Below the pieces are notes generated by a model. That model saw only the letters and a program-made list of their open reading frames with translations. It did not search any database and was not told the DNA's origin. Both the position numbers and the translations under genes were made by a program. This document shows positions 52,379 to 63,864 of a DNA stretch of 64,000 bases, one piece after another. Source of the DNA: Mya arenaria (Eukaryota > Mollusca > Bivalvia > Myida > Myidae). The stretch covers positions 29,282,854 to 29,346,853 of the forward strand of contig NC_069126.1 of the NCBI RefSeq assembly GCF_026914265.1. Direction: 5' to 3'. Every line of letters starts with the position of its first letter. Within the stretch, counting starts at the first letter, position 1.

Positions 52379-52910
52379 CAGGCGCGTAGGAGCTGGGGCC
52401 GCAGGGGCCGCGACCGCGGCCCCAATATTCTGGCTAGTAACGGCAATGGGGCCGCGAATATTTAATACCGATTTTCTTAATAATCGTATTTTAAATAAAG
52501 CTACGCTCATATAGATCAATAGCAGTCTGACACGATATTGAATAAACAGGTCACCATGTCATAATTAAACCTGTGACCATCTATGGTGTGACACTTGGGT
52601 ATAAACTGTTAAAGCACAACCTAAGCAGGGCTCTGACAAAGACATGTCAGCTTCTGAAGGTCACGATCTTGCCCATGTTTCAGTGTCTAAATGTAATAGT
52701 GAATAAATGTTACTAAATGATAATAGTTTTATATCTATCAACTATTTTAACCGAAAAAGGTTAAGATAAAAACATGAAAATAATACCTGAACTCACTGGA
52801 AATCGAGTCTTTCAATGCTTAAAATTGAAAAAAATCTCGAAGGGAGGGGACACCCCTCCCCGGCACACCCCTACCGCGGCCCCAATATCAATTTCCTTCC
52901 TACGCGCCTG
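52379..52910. mobile_element. 532-bp TIR element, CAGGCGCGTAGGA ends
   Basis: The termini are CAGGCGCGTAGGA and TCCTACGCGCCTG, followed inward by GGGGCCGCGG-type matches, and TATTC flanks both sides. The interior is GC-rich near the ends and AT-rich in the middle with no transposase. The superfamily is uncertain: the CAGG start hints at hAT, but the visible duplication is 5 bases rather than 8. Confidence 0.8.
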
Positions 52911-53624
52911 TATTCATAATGTTGATATACCGTTTAAACGCTATTTTGTGGTCATGTCAGAAAAGTTATATATAATTATGAAAAATGATCAGAACCGGAA
53001 CATGGCAAAAGTTCAACGTCAGTAAATGTCGTCAATCGTTATAAAGTTAACACTTAACAATACGCTTAAGATACCAAAATTAACAGTAAAAAAAAAGATT
53101 CACAGAATCTTGTTTTCAACTCCTTATGGCCATATTTACAAAATTACACCAAAGTATTCCTAAAGTGTGTCACAATAGGTTGACATTGGAATTTACCTAG
53201 ACACAAACTTGCTTTTTATTACAAAAGGGGCATTCTGATTTACCCAATAATCTAACTTGACCACAAACACTGTCACCAAGTTTCACCATGACTGGATAAT
53301 GAATACTTCAATATACTTGAATATGCGCATAAGTTTCGCTGACGCGGTCAATGACGCTGCCACCAACGATGCCGATGTAATACCTTTCACCTTTTCAAGT
53401 TTCACATAAAGTGGTACATTTTCACTTTCGACATAGTTTTACTTATGGTTGCAAGTACAGCTATCAGTTTAACAGTTCATTACCTCGTTTAAAAATGTAC
53501 GCAAGGAGGACGGTCAATTTTGCAAGTGTCTTCCTTAAGTGGTTTTCTAGAGGTAAGAGTAGTCTTTTTTCCACAAGGCCAATTATGCCAACAACAAGGC
53601 TATGTGAAGAGAAGTCCTGCAAAT

Positions 53625-53974
53625 GCATACATGCCATATCCCCCAGCGGGGGGAAAAATTCCCCGGAATTTCAACCCATCCCGCCCTGGTTCCCCGCCGG
53701 GGGATTCATATCCCTTGAATTTTTTTTCAAAACTTGCTTAAGGTTGACAATGGAAAGCATCAATAATATTATGAGTGTGAAATTCCATGAAGGTCCATGA
53801 TGACTAAGTCCAAAAATTATTGTATTTGAGTGTATTTCTGTATTTATTCTTATATTATAATGCAGATATTGCGCAAATTTTCATCCCGTAAAAATCCCCT
53901 GGTGTAATATCAAAATCCCCTGGAATTCAGACCAAAATACCCTGGGAAGCCTCTCAGAAATATGGCATGTATGC
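53625..53974. mobile_element. 350-bp TIR element, GCATACATGCCATAT ends
   Basis: The ends GCATACATGCCATAT and ATATGGCATGTATGC are perfect complements. AAAT lies on both sides and may be a target duplication. The CCCCC/GGGGG and CCCCTGG-type repeats inside are typical of a short MITE. It is non-coding. Confidence 0.75.
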
Positions 53975-54394
53975 AAATGTCATTCATATGTTGCTGTTGT
54001 TATGGAGTTTTTTTTCTGTCAAAAATTAATAACAGTTTTATGTTTAAAAAACATTGTGTTGATGGTGGAAAGATCATTGTTGTTGTTTTCAATTACTAGG
54101 GTCGGTGGACCTTTTAGGTATGGTCAGGTTTTCAGGCATTGCAATTCTTTTTCAAGACAAAGTCGCAGCAATACTCTTGTTTTCACTGGCTGCTTATCAC
54201 TTGTAGTAGTAATCCCACTTATCTGATAAACTGGGAAACAATCACAACCATACTGCTTATCAAAGGACAACATGCATGGACACACAGTAAAACACAGAAA
54301 GACATAGCTATTTTTATTCAAGACATAAATCAAATTTTATCAAAGCTTTATCTCTTCAACATTCACACAATTTTCCTACTACATGATCCCAAAC
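53975..54394. other. Region 3' of MRPL37
   Basis: AT-rich 420 bases downstream of the MRPL37 stop. The 3' untranslated region must start here. I did not see a strong AATAAA in the first 100 bases on the minus strand, so the polyadenylation site is not placed. Confidence 0.4.
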
Positions 54395-57300
54395 TCAATT
54401 TATATAACTGTACAGATACATTGCCAAGAATTTCTTGAACACTTCAGACTTATAATTAGAATATTTATTCGGCAAGTAATGTCTTCTGGGATGTGTCCAA
54501 GGCTTACACCGAGTTTTAACGAACATCGCATTGTCGTAATCTGTCCACACAAAGTTTTTCACTCCCGATGACGAGTGGAAATCTAAAGTGTTAAGCTGGA
54601 ACACAGTGAAGTTGAAGATGCTTTCTGAACTATTTATGTTTAACACAGTAATTGGGTGTTCTAAGTCTCCATCTGTAGCCTGGAAAAAGAATGAAGTTAT
54701 TTGTTAATGAATCAAATTACAAACATGTGGTTACATGCTTATGAAAAATATTCAAGTAGTAATTTTTCAAGATTGCTCAAAGTGAACACGTGAAAGATTT
54801 CAGTTAATGGAATACAGTGTTTACATGCTCATGAAACACATTCAAAAAGCACATTATCAAGATTGCTCATAGTGACTAGGCATTATATTTGAGTTCATGG
54901 ATTACAATGTGCTTACATGCTAATGAAAAACATTAAAGTAGCAAATTTTCAAGATAATTCAAAGCCAATATAGGTAAACAATTTGAGTAAAATGATAACA
55001 AGGTGTTTACATGCTATAAAAAACATTCAAGAAGCACATTATCAAGATTGCTCAAAGTGCATAATTAATTAGAGCTAATGGATTACATGTATACAAGCTT
55101 AGTTTAATCTCACTTTGATCACAATGTTGCATTTCAGTGGTTCATGCAACAAGAGCTATACATGTTTCTCGAGATTATCTTCATTAGAAAAAAGTTTTCA
55201 AGAATATTATATTGTGTGTCAAAGTCGTAAAAAAATGTTGAATGTTACACGTAAACACACGTTTGTTTGGACATGATTGTGAACAAAAGTGCCATGGTGC
55301 AAATACCAATGCTCAAATGTTGTTCTTTTCAGTCTAGCATTACTCAAAAATAATTAAAAGCACAGTTGTAACCCTTGCTATTCATGTGCATCTTGTTTCT
55401 GAAAACCAGTGTACCAAGTTTCACTGGAATTTCTTGAAAATGCCCTCTCACAGATTGGTTGTTTTGATAACTTTGTTATTTTTTGTCTTGGCATGAGCCA
55501 CATGAGAACCCTTAATTGAATGGAAACCATTTAATAAGACTGCTGACAAAAGATCAGATAGCAGTTTTTCATATTTACGATCGAAAAAATTGATGTCATA
55601 TGGTTTCAAAAGTTACAAACGCTTTAAGAAAAACAAAATATTTCGCAGTCTACCATTGAGATCTGTTATATTGTGAGATATCTTATAACACAGAATGGAG
55701 GAGATTGATGCCAAAACCAGTGGTGGGCACACACGCTTCTCACCAAGGTGACCCGGGTTCGATTCCTGGCCTAGGCGCATGTGAGTTTGGTATGCCAATG
55801 CGGGTGACATAGTATAAGTTTTCATGCCTTATTTACAATCGTTGTAAAATATACAATGTTTAAACTTATTTCCCTACCCCATATCTATTTCTAGCTTCTT
55901 CCAACGCTACAACAAATGATGAAATCACGCCCGAGGCAGCTGCCTTTTCTGCAGTCATGAAAGGGGGAAATGTGTCCAGAACGATCTGTGGGTTTGAGCA
56001 TGGGTGGCCTAGGGGGTTTCGCAGAACTGAAAATAATGATAAACGTCATCATATGAAAGGTAAAACAATTCATTGTTATATTTTCAATAGGACAAAATAA
56101 ATTGCTTTGCTGCTGCAATTGTTGATAAAAACCTAAATTAACTTGCTTGCTGCAGAAATTTTTGATAAAAAAGTAAAATAACAATCAATTGTTATTTTAA
56201 ATGGATTTTTTATATTAATTACTAATTAGTACTTAGTACTAATTGACAATCAGTGTTAAGTATTATAAAAGATTCATATTCATTTGAGCATGATTCCAAG
56301 AACCACATTGATAAGACTTGTTCCAGTTAAAGCTGCACTTTCACAGATTAAACATTTTCAAAACTTTTTTAATTTTTGTCTTGGAACGAGCCATTTTTTG
56401 CGAAAATGCATGGAAACCAGTTATATAAGACTGCTGACAAATAAATTAGATCGTAGATTCTATATTTAAGTTCAAAAATTGATGTCTTATGCATTTTTTG
56501 TTAGTAACAGTTTAAGCCATAAAACATAAAAAATTTAACAGAAATTTAAGAATCTGTGATCTGATCTTTTGTCAGCAATCATTTATCATTGGTTTGCAGA
56601 TCTTTTGAAAAATTTACTCTTTTCAAGACAAAAAATAAAAAAGTTATAAAAACGGTATATCTGTGAGTGTGCAGCTTTAACAATCTAAATAAGGTGTATC
56701 TTGTCTGTTCTTTAAAAAAACATGTTTAAATTCTTACTTCCATGAAATTTCTTCGATTTCTTTATATCAACTTCACGAAGGTCGATCAGGGGGCTCATGG
56801 GATACATATCAAGCAGCTTATGATTGGCTGAATCTTTCACGAGGGTTTTGTTTCCTGGGGCTGGAACCATCTTACTGCCAAATACGCAGATTTCTGCCGT
56901 ATTACCGTAGTGAAGAGTATGATCTAAAAAAAGCATGGAAAAATAATGGGTTATGGCTATCTAGAATATTCCAATAGTATTTATATTTATATTCCTGTTG
57001 GATACTCAGGGATGTTGAATTTAACTGGGAGCTGAACGGCTGAAACCATATTGGCCATAGGCTCGAGGGCAAACTTTAAGCTCACTATGGGGGTCAAAGA
57101 GTCATGATGAAGCAGCCTGAAGCAGAAGCATAACTGACTTGTTAGAAGCCTTTTTATAAGACACACCTGTCTTTAAATTTAAAGCAAAGTGGAGTCTGAA
57201 TACTAACAACAAATAAATTAACAACCAAAAGCAACCAGTCTACAACAGTGTGCCCATGTTAGTATCAATGAGGGGAGAAGGCTGCTACCCCCCAAAATAC

Positions 57301-58097
57301 AGGGTGCAGCTCACTTCAATAACTCTTAACCTTTAAGCCAACTACATGTATATCTCACATTTTCATATGATTTAATAAACACATTCTGAACAGCAGTATA
57401 AAAATACCACATCAATTTTCTGATTTATGTACTTCGAAAACAAATGAATAAACTCAAACCTTGAAATGAAAATGTGGTGTTCACTGATGGATTAAACATC
57501 ACTCGTCTGTCCGTCAAAATTTCAGGAACAACTTTACCAGAAGATTGAGCCAGCTGTAGCAAACTTTTCAACAACATTATTCTGGAGGAGAAAACATACC
57601 ATATCTTTAATGAAGTCATATGCACAGTTTATAGTAAATGGGTTGATATTATATACAGTGAAAACAGCGAAATAACATTTAATTTTTTTTCACTGTTTTG
57701 AAATTTTAGCCTGCTTTCACTTCCAAATCAAACATTAGCGGGCACAGGGATGGGAAACAAGATGTTATTTCATTCACATACAATTTCGCACACTTTTTAA
57801 GTTTAAATTTCATTTTATATCCTTTTCCGGTATAAAAAAACCAAAAACTTGTTTGTTTCATTGTAAGATTGGAATATATTTCACTGTTAAAAGTAAGCAT
57901 ACAAAGTAAACGATTGAAATTCAGAAGTGGAACCATACATTCAAAGTAATAGAGAATCATTCTTAAAAGGCTTAAAGCTGCACTCTCACGGATTAAACGT
58001 TTTGATAAAAAAATTGTCTTGGAACACTTGCCAATTTTTGCGAAAATGTGTGGACACCGATGATATTAGACTGCTGACAAAAACTCAGATCGCAGGC

Positions 58098-58152
<55 letters not shown>

Positions 58153-61100
58153 CAAAAAATGATGTTTATGCATTTTTCTTAAAGCGTTAGTAACCCTTAT
58201 AGCCGACGCTAGGGTGAGTAGTATAGCAATAAAATGAACATACGCTGATCGTTCTGGTGGTATTCCATATTCTCGACGCCACCTGAACGATAAATTTTCT
58301 GTGTCAAATCTCTTTGGCAATAAATCCATGGTGTTGTCGCACACTTGAGACTGGATAATGCACCTCTTCACCAGCCGATCTTGTTCACTCTCAGACTAGA
58401 AAACAAACAAACACACAAGGACATCATACTTGGAAAGAAGTCATGTTGTAATATGACAGGGACGTGATTGATCTGGCAGCTGAAGAACTGAAACATTTTG
58501 TGATGGGTTCTGGGGGCGCTTTATCTCTTATGGGTGTAAAAGGTGGTCATCATCATCATCTTCTTCATCATCTTCATCATTATAACTGTTAATGACACAT
58601 AGGGAATATTATGTTAGTCAGTTGATCTGTTGGTGGCTTGCATTATTTTAAGTTGCATGTGTCAAGTCCATAATATGTCTCATTATGCTTGCAAGGAGAA
58701 GCGATACAATTTCACAGATCAAGCAACCACCAAAGTATATCTTTTATTGTATACCTGAAAAGTATAAACTTCACAAAAACATTTAAAACAAGTGACAAGC
58801 AGCCTATTCCATCTGCATGTGTTGCAAATACGCCCTGTCCTAGGATACTGTGTTACACTGAATCGGAATACAGTGTTTTCTGTATAATTAAGATTATTAT
58901 GGTTTCCATATTTTATGTTGAAATAATGCAATATTTAAGATGAAAATATAACAGGTATGAAATAAAAGCATTTAACCTCTTTTACATATTTTTCTATATA
59001 GATACCCTTTTTTTAGTCTCGGACATATTCGCCAGTCCAACTTTCGCCACTGATGCCACATTATCTTTATTCTATATAGATACCCTTTTTTTAGACTCGG
59101 ACATATTCGCCAGTCCAACTTTCGCCACTGATGCCACATTATCATTATTCTATATAGATACCCTTTTTTTAGTCTCGGACATATTCGCCAGTCCAACTTT
59201 CGCCACTGATGCAACATTATCTTTATTCTATATAGATACCCTTTTTTTAGTCTCGGACATATTCGTCAGTCCAACTTTCGCCACTGATGCCACATTATCA
59301 TTTTTCTATATAGACACCCTTTTTTTAGACTCGGACATATTCGCCAGTCCAACTTTCGCCACTGTTGCCACATTATCATTATTCTATATAGACACCCTTT
59401 TTTTAGACTCGGACATATTCGCCAGTCCAACTTTCGCCACTGATGCCACATTATCATTATTCTATATAGATACCCTTTTTTTAGACTCGGACATATTCGC
59501 CAGTCCAACTTTCGCCACTGATGCCACATTATCATTATTCTATATAGATACCCTTTTTTTAGTCTCGGACATATTCGCCAGTCCAACTTTCGCCACTGAT
59601 GCCACATTATCATTATTCTATATAGATACCCTTTTTTTAGACTCGGACATATTCGCCAGTCCAACTTTCGCCACTGATGCCACATTATCATTATTCTATA
59701 TAGATACCCTTTTTTTAGACTCGGACATATTCGCCAGTCCAACTTTCGCCACTGATGCCACATTATCACGACCCCCTTTTATCTGTCCCTTGTTCGTTGG
59801 CGGCGCCTTCTCAGGATATTGATCTACCAACTCATACTTTCCCACAAGATCTTGTATGACTGGTGGTAAACCATGGAAGGCCTGTGTCTTGGTGAGTAGG
59901 CACGCATGTTCCAGACCTGCAAAATTAAATTGCGGAAGGTGTAACTACATTATTGATAAAGTACTTACAGATTACAGGAAACAAAATCGAGAGTGATTGT
60001 TTAAGCTATCAGCTTATTATATATTGTATTTGCTCACAATGAGCTATATAATTTAGTTTGCACTAATGTCAGCAGTCAACACAATTATATACGTTCATGT
60101 AATAAGATCAGCTTAAACGGACTTTTATTCTACTACAGTATTTTTGCCTAAATAAATTTTAGCAAGACTTGATACAATATATACCAGTTTGTACAAAGTC
60201 CAATTCAGAGTTAGTTGGGCAAACAATTTAGGGCAATTTATACCATTAATAAACTTTATATAGTGTTTAATGCATTTTTTCCTTTCTTTTTATTAACAAA
60301 TGACAGTGAATCAAAGCATGGTTTTACCATACTAGACCATTGGCTACTTTACAGCTTTGTAGAATTTAAAGCTTAATCAGATGACCTCGGTTGAATAAGT
60401 CCATGAGGCCTAGTGGTTAAGGCATCTACTTTTTCCTTCACTTAACTGGCGAGGATTCGCACTCCATTAAAACCAAATTATTTTTTTAAACTTTAATTTC
60501 TTTTTTTAATGCAATTTCGATATCATAGAGTAAAATAATAATAAAATAAGTGATTTCAGATGCATTTGAGGGAAAACTAATTTTTGGTCTAAAAACATAA
60601 TTAAGTCCCTTTTACAATAAGGTGAAGTACTATGTTTGTTGTACGGTATAAACAATTTTTGAAATATTATCAAAAGCAGCAACATGCCTCAAAACTACTA
60701 TTTGAGTCAACAATGAGTCATTATTAGCATATAGGATCATAAAGTGATGTCTAACTAAATTGTATGATGACCGTGAACATTTGTGTAGTATCAATTCAAT
60801 AAGATGAACATTTTTTGAGATATGGTGGAAAATGCCAACATGTTGAAAAACTTTTCCGAAGATTCTGAAGTCAATCAGGGGCCATCATTTGTATTGAGGA
60901 TCATTATATGACTTTAAAAATTAGCCACAAAACTTTCAATGGACACAGACAAGTAGAAAAGACCTCCCTTGTTCTTCGAATAGTTAAGCGACCTTGGGCC
61001 GTTAACATTAAAGGATGTTTTTTTCAATATATGTCAATGAAAACTAGTGCTGTCACAGGAGTGACGAATACCCCCAAATGCCGCCTGGACACAGGAATGG

Positions 61101-62517
61101 CAAACCATTCCTTCGAAAAGAGGCCATAACTCCAAGGTTACTGCACACTGCATCTTCTTTTATCATGCATGACAGACCGACCGACCGACCAACCGACCGA
61201 CCGACCGACCGACCGACCGACCGACCGACCGACAAGCTCACTAACATGATCTGTATCTTCTGATGTTACACCTGTGTACCAAAAATTGTTCAAATCCGTC
61301 TAGCCTTTCATGAGTTATCGTCCGGAAACCGTTTTTCTTTTTTTAGTAACAGTGACCTTGACCTTGGCCCCACCATCCCCAAATATCGAACTTGACCTGT
61401 ATCATCTGAGGTTACACCTGTGTACCAAAATTTTTTCAAATCTGTCAAGCCTTTCATGAGTTATCGTCCGAAAAACGTTTTTCTATTTTTAGTAACAGTG
61501 ACCTTGACCTTGGCCCCACCAGCCCCAATATCGAACTTGACCTGTATCTTCTGATGTTACACCTGTGTACCAAACATTTTTCAAATCTGTCTAGCCTTTC
61601 ATGAGTTATCGTCCGGAAACCATGAAAACCGACAGACAGACCGACCGACAAGCTCACTCCTATATATACCCCCTCAAACTTCGTTTGTTGGGGTATAATA
61701 ATTTTGGAAATTCTTTATTTCATATGACTTAAGAGATTCTTAAATAAGGAAAGTGACTTAAGTTAGGAAGTGACTAAAGAAATTTTATGACTTTGGGTTA
61801 TGGAACTAATTCCAGGAAAACAATTGTTACCTTCCGTGAATGTTAGAGATTTACTGATGTCCCAGACTTTTGTCATCTCCTCTGGGTTGACCGGTTTTGC
61901 TGGGATGTCCAATCGGAAATCTGGCAGCAATGTTTTTGGAGGCTCCCATTTTGGCAGTGGTGGATTGATATAGGTCTGTGCATCACAAACTTTTATCCCT
62001 TTTTCTAGAAAATAAGTAATACTTGAGCTTTTTCATCACTCAATGTCGAGCTTGTTGAAGTTGAATAAAAAAATCATAAACAATTCTGAAAAGGGTAGCT
62101 TAATTAAACAACAATGTGATTCCATGAATAGAGTCAAGTCTAAAATGGTCAAGCAAGAATTCCTCCATTTTCTCCCGATTAAAGACAGGAAAGAAGAGTG
62201 CGGGGAATTAACTTAAAAGTCGTCTTTTTCAGTCTATTAAGGGGTAATCTCTAAAGCCATTGCGGCCAGAGTTATGGTCCTTGCTACACATGTTTGTTTT
62301 GTCTTTAGCAAGTTTCTTTTGAATATCTTGGAACAGTTTTTGAGTTTTTAGTAGGCTATCACAAAACTTGGAAAAACAGATGAGAAATTAACAAACCTTT
62401 TAGAATTCCTCCCGCAACTGTCGTCTCATTCACTTTGTAGATACCCTTCCTCTTAAACGCATCTTTAATCCGGTACGAAGTGGGGATCTTTGACAATGAG
62501 ATGGTTACCCTAACCAT
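54395..62517 (-). CDS. MRPL37: Mitochondrial ribosomal protein L37 (mL37), 8 coding exons
   Basis: Coding exons on the minus strand are 62517-62397, 62004-61831, 59916-59708, 58395-58244, 57581-57460, 56923-56738, 56026-55878 and 54679-54395. They total 1398 bases, giving 465 residues plus stop, with every phase matching (1,1,0,2,1,1,0). Recognition rests on blocks shared with vertebrate MRPL37: LLTKTQAFHGLPP, MYPMSPLIDLREV, the FQLNT..D....GVKN.VW motif and the C-terminal FKKFLAMYL. The human protein is about 423 residues. mL37 sits in the large subunit of the mitochondrial ribosome beside mL65. The N-terminus (MVRVTISLSKIPTSYRIK) is basic and hydroxylated, as for mitochondrial import. An acceptor 11 bases before the ATG implies a 5' untranslated exon further right. 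Exon 3 ends inside a 78-bp minisatellite, adding about 20-35 residues not seen in the human protein. Confidence 0.93.
55441..55632. mobile_element. Half copy of the TTAAAGCTGC fold-back element
   Basis: It shares CCTCTCACAGATT, TTTTTGTCTTGG, GGAAACCA, AGACTGCTGACAAA and the AAAAATTGATGT order with the full copy at 56327-56680. Only one arm is present. It lies in the last intron of MRPL37. Confidence 0.7.
55690..55790 (+). mobile_element. tRNA-derived SINE-like fragment
   Basis: GACCCGGGTTCGATTCCTGG matches a tRNA B box and T-loop; CCAGTGGTGGGCACACACG upstream stands for a decayed A-box region. No cloverleaf forms, so it is a SINE head rather than a tRNA gene. Confidence 0.5.
56327..56680. 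mobile_element. Full fold-back element, TTAAAGCTGC ends
   Basis: It starts TTAAAGCTGCACTTTCACAG and ends in the reverse complement form (CTGTGAGTGTGCAGCTTTAA). Arms are about 150-170 bases and contain TTTGTCTTGG/CAAGACAAAAA and ACTGCTGACAAA/TTTGTCAGCA, so the whole 354 bases is one long palindrome. It lies in MRPL37 intron 6. Confidence 0.85.
57972..58198. mobile_element. Half copy of the fold-back element with (TA)n expansion
   Basis: TTAAAGCTGCACTCTCACGG begins one arm. A (TA)n run at about 58103-58149 interrupts it, and sequence like the element centre (AAAAATGATGT, CTTAAAGCGTTAGTAAC) follows. It abuts the 3' side of MRPL37 exon 4. Confidence 0.75.
58545..58583. repeat. Short CAT/TCT trinucleotide run
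   Basis: About 39 bases of CATCATCAT/CTTCTTCAT in MRPL37 intron 3; no other feature is attached. Confidence 0.7.
58988..59769. repeat. 78-bp minisatellite, 10 copies, overlapping an MRPL37 exon end
   Basis: The marker GATACCC (or GACACCC) recurs at 59001, 59079, 59157, 59235, 59313, 59391, 59469, 59547, 59625 and 59703, exactly 78 bases apart. Units are nearly identical. The rightmost copy contains the last ~20 codons of MRPL37 exon 3 and its splice donor (AGG/GTATCT on the minus strand), so each unit carries a copy of that donor. The period is a multiple of three. One minus-strand frame stays open through the array, but it is not the frame of the gene. Confidence 0.95.
60395..60485 (+). mobile_element. 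tRNA-derived SINE-like fragment
   Basis: GGCCTAGTGGTTAAGGCATC resembles a tRNA A box, and GAGGATTCGCACTCC about 45 bases later a B box, followed by an A/T-rich tail. It lies in MRPL37 intron 2. Confidence 0.55.
61050..61700. mobile_element. Non-autonomous element with (CCGA)n and 145-bp repeats
   Basis: It starts with a TCACAGGAGTGACGAATACC region, then a CCGA microsatellite (about 61174-61233). Three repeats follow, marked by CCTGTGTACCAAA at about 61271, 61417 and 61562 (period 145-146), then a second CCGA stretch and an end that folds (TATACCCCCTCAAAC...TGGGGTATA). The layout resembles the element at 39.7-41.5 kb although the sequence differs. It lies in MRPL37 intron 2. Confidence 0.65.
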
Positions 62518-62985
62518 TTTGAATGACTCTGTAAAATAAAACGTTATTATCATAAATTATACTATTTTTTTTAATATATTAATAATAATGAAAGGATGAT
62601 TATTTAAATGGTTTTGGTGCTGATATATTGTGCTTAAGCTTGGTTGCGATATGAGGCCTAAGAAGCACTTATGGTTTGGGATAACCTACTCTATCTGTCT
62701 TATCCAATCCTATAGTTTTAATAGTCTGTTGGTAAAAAAAAGGAAACAAGTCTACCTACAAAACCAGTTTTTGAAAAGGATGTAACCCTAAATAAACAAT
62801 TATTTTGGAGGCGTGGAGTGGACAAGAGTGCAGCAGTCAAACAAGAAGCATTATGCAACAATCATTTATTAAAACCATAGTTATGGGCCTTGCTAACCAT
62901 GTATGTATTGTCTCTAGCAACATGTGTTCCAAGTTTCATTTACATATCTTGAGCAGTTTTGGATTTAAGGCCAGGGTTTAAGAAT
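62240..62985. repeat. Two fragments of one dispersed repeat
   Basis: At 62240-62355 and 62870-62978 the order GAGTTATGGTCCTTGCTA / ATAGTTATGGGCCTTGCTA, TTGTCTyTAGCAA, CAAGTTTC and GAATATCTTGGAACAGTTTT / ATATCTTGAGCAGTTTT is shared in the same orientation. The two pieces flank and partly overlap MRPL37 exon 1; the exon itself (62397-62517) is not part of the repeat. Confidence 0.5.
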
Positions 62986-63864
62986 ACGCACGCTAATGCC
63001 AAGGCTAAAGCAATATAAGTACATTTTTGTATCATGTTTCTGTTAAGTCATGTAGGCTATTCTGATAACACAACAAACTAAAGATTTAATAAACATGTGC
63101 ATTTTAAATATGATGTTTTAACCAAACTGGTGTGTTTTTTAACTTGAGTACAAGAACAAAGGTAGCGCAGTTTTTTCACCTTTTAATGAACCAGGCCATG
63201 GCCCTTTGAATTGTGAAAATAGCAAAAACATGACTAAAATTGTGAAATAATAACAATATACTTCAAACAAGGACACAAATCAAAGGAATTTTAAGGTACA
63301 GAATGTTAATTTTTTAAGAGATTAGGAATGCATTTAAACATAACTGTACCAGTTGACTTGTTAAAGAGTTGAGAAATGTTGTTTTTGGATTGTGAATGGA
63401 ATTTTGTCAGGATTGTTTTTAGTCAATGCGTCAATGCTGGGGCATAACTTAAAATGAATACATGTGCATAGCCAATGGTAAAATGTGTACTCAAGGGATT
63501 TTTCTGCCCATTTTTGGGAAAAAGACCCAAGACCTTTTGGGAAATTTTGAGCCTACATTGGAAAAATTTACAGTTAAAAGAACAAGCTTTTCAGTCTCCT
63601 GCAAATGAGGAAATTATTGAATATAAGTTTCTTTTCCCTTTCAAAAGACCTAAAACGGCTGAAATATCAATCCTTGGGGTGTAAATATCTATTGCAATAA
63701 ATCATGACAGATAATACTTCATACTGATAGATCTCTGAATCTGATGAAATCAATGATTTCTGAATTCAATAATTCCCAAAACTTGGGAATTATTTGAAGA
63801 AACAGGAATACATTATTGCTTGAGGCGAGGCATTAACTATTTGTTCAGATTGTGTGGGTAAGAG

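Noticed and set aside
59266-59769. Minus-strand open frame of 26-residue repeats (HQWRKLDWRIC pattern)
   Set aside because: It follows the 78-bp minisatellite in a frame other than that of MRPL37. A period divisible by three keeps it open by arithmetic, not by coding.
60395-60485. tRNA genes at 55.7, 60.4 and 63.9 kb
   Set aside because: A- and B-box-like motifs are present but no acceptor stem or cloverleaf can be drawn; SINE heads explain them better.
61053-61263. Open frames of SVGR or TDRP repeats on both strands
   Set aside because: They are translations of the CCGA microsatellite.
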